A stretch of 40,610 nt of DNA from assembly GCF_003862495.1 (NCBI RefSeq), contig NZ_RRCH01000013.1, forward strand, positions 1 to 40,610, read 5' to 3'. Source of the stretch: Halocatena pleomorpha (GTDB lineage: Archaea > Halobacteriota > Halobacteria > Halobacteriales > Haloarculaceae). The notes under the pieces are model-generated. The model was given only the letters and a program-made list of their open reading frames with translations. It did no database searches and was not told where the DNA came from. Every line of letters begins with the position of its first letter. The stretch's first letter is position 1. The position numbers and the translations under genes were made by a program. Shown here one piece after another: positions 39,978 to 40,610 of this stretch.

Positions 39978-40610
39978 ATGCCGAAAGACAGCAGGAAGCG
40001 CGACGGAATTGGACGAAGAGACCTGGTAAAAATGCTCGGTGCAACTGGCGTTACGCTCGGGACGCTCGGGACGGGGATCACCGTCGCGTCAGCCAGTGAC
40101 GGTCGAAGGGACGGGAAACACCACAAACGGAAAACTCCGAAAGACCTCAATATTGCATACACGCGCAAATACGGGGAGTGGTGGCCCGACACGTACGACG
40201 ACATCGGAAAGGAAGTCGACCCGGACAAATTCTACATCAAAGGCGACAAACGGAAGGTGATGATCTGTGCTCCCTTCCCGTTCTCGGTTACCTTCGCCAC
40301 TCGGAAAAAGAAGCACAAGAAACGCAAGAAGCACAAGAAACGCGACGAGAACAACAACGAGAACCGAAAGGAGCACCACCGGAGAGGTCGGTCGCGCGGT
40401 CGCTTCAAGGGCTGTAAGAAACAAAAAACGGTTCGCTCCAAAAAGGACAGAGGGCATCACCGCGTTAAGATCGAGTGCCCCAAGAAAAAGAAGATCTGTT
40501 GGTTCCGTGTCCACCATCCGGACAAAAAGGACCGTCGCGATAATCACGATCACCACCGTGGCCGCCATGGCCGAGATGGTCGAGACGGTCACGATGGTCA
40601 CGATGGCCGA
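39978..40610 (+). CDS. Tat-exported, extremely basic His/Lys-rich protein with collagen-like triplets (3' partial)
   Basis: An open frame with no stop before the window edge; 211 codons are visible. A Tat signal is clear: GRRDLVKMLGATGVTLGT (11-28), with likely cleavage after ASA (37-39). Residues 40-108 are moderately basic with KYGEWWPDTYDD and Cys97. Residues 109-122 are fourteen Lys/Arg/His in a row, and basic residues stay dominant to about 190. Cys146, Cys167 and Cys174 lie in this part. From Gly195 come five complete Gly-X-Y triplets (GRH GRD GRD GHD GHD). A basic secreted protein is the opposite of the acidic haloarchaeal norm. The codons mostly end in G or C as in neighbours, so it seems expressed. 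I recognise no family. Polyanion, surface or metal binding are guesses. Confidence 0.75.
   Translation, partial: MPKDSRKRDGIGRRDLVKMLGATGVTLGTLGTGITVASASDGRRDGKHHKRKTPKDLNIAYTRKYGEWWPDTYDDIGKEVDPDKFYIKGDKRKVMICAPFPFSVTFATRKKKHKKRKKHKKRDENNNENRKEHHRRGRSRGRFKGCKKQKTVRSKKDRGHHRVKIECPKKKKICWFRVHHPDKKDRRDNHDHHRGRHGRDGRDGHDGHDGR

Noticed and set aside
40089-40601. 170-aa Leu/Val/Phe-rich frame on the - strand
   Set aside because: It is the mirror of Lys codons (AAG and AAA read as Leu and Phe). The + strand frame has a convincing Tat signal and G/C-ending codons, so the - frame is a shadow.

Overview
The window comes from a haloarchaeon (class Halobacteria). The reasons are: acidic protein sequences throughout; archaeal-only or archaeal/eukaryal-type genes (Nop10, aIF2 alpha, ribosomal proteins L44e, S27e, S17e and S19e, PDCD5-like protein, class I LysRS, CofD); many genes with a TATA-like box A about 25-30 nt before the start codon and no room for a Shine-Dalgarno site (leaderless mRNAs); Tat signals with twin Arg, one with a haloarchaeal lipobox; and small haloarchaea-only families (DUF7331-, DUF7322- and DUF7123-like). 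The genus cannot be fixed from sequence alone. No rRNA, tRNA or CRISPR array was recognised. Most of the window is tightly packed core genome. The only intergenic stretches near 300 bases are 27475-27755 and 33902-34195, and both are described.

Layout. 1-44 is the right end of an IS200/IS605 (TnpB-type) element. 140-5334 is a five-gene branched-chain amino acid/amide type ABC importer operon on the + strand. 5362-8912 (- strand) runs from rpl44e through rps27e, aif2a, nop10 and a PAC2-family gene to a threonine synthase-like gene that lacks the PLP lysine. 8999-11206 (- strand) holds three small haloarchaeal genes and asd. 11442-14911 (- strand) has rps17e and a tightly overlapped set cofD / Dus-like TIM barrel / CitG-like / DUF447, a coenzyme F420-linked unit of partly unknown function. 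15053-17501 (+) is an overlapped HD phosphohydrolase / amidohydrolase / PIN-remnant operon. 17505-22959 contains gamma carbonic anhydrase, BtpA-like, cysteine synthase-like, gpmI, UspA and EamA genes. 23018-28667 has a Tat-exported gamma-glutamyltransferase, an RNase HI-like gene, a PitA-type heme protein with a duplicated middle module, and an orphan membrane-anchored protein. 28741-32966 (- strand) carries a multi-PDZ site-2 protease, lysS and pyrH. 33074-35733 (+) carries a MobB-like/MoaE fusion, a structured intergenic RNA candidate, a DUF7123-like gene and a second site-2 protease. 35743-39801 has thiL (-) and then rps19e, the PDCD5-like gene, hisS and truA (+).

After truA the base composition changes abruptly. 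A strongly AT-rich spacer (39802-39977) precedes an open-ended gene for a Tat-exported, extremely Lys/Arg/His-rich protein with collagen-like Gly-X-Asp triplets that runs off the window. It is the most unusual object here and may mark the start of an accessory region.

Working together: translation and RNA modification dominate (ribosomal proteins, aIF2 alpha, Nop10, LysRS, HisRS, TruA). Beside them are amino-acid metabolism and uptake (ABC importer, Asd, cysteine synthase, GGT) and cofactor synthesis (CofD for F420, ThiL for thiamine diphosphate, MoaE for molybdopterin, PitA-type protein for heme). All functional calls rest on recognised motifs read by eye; no database search was run.
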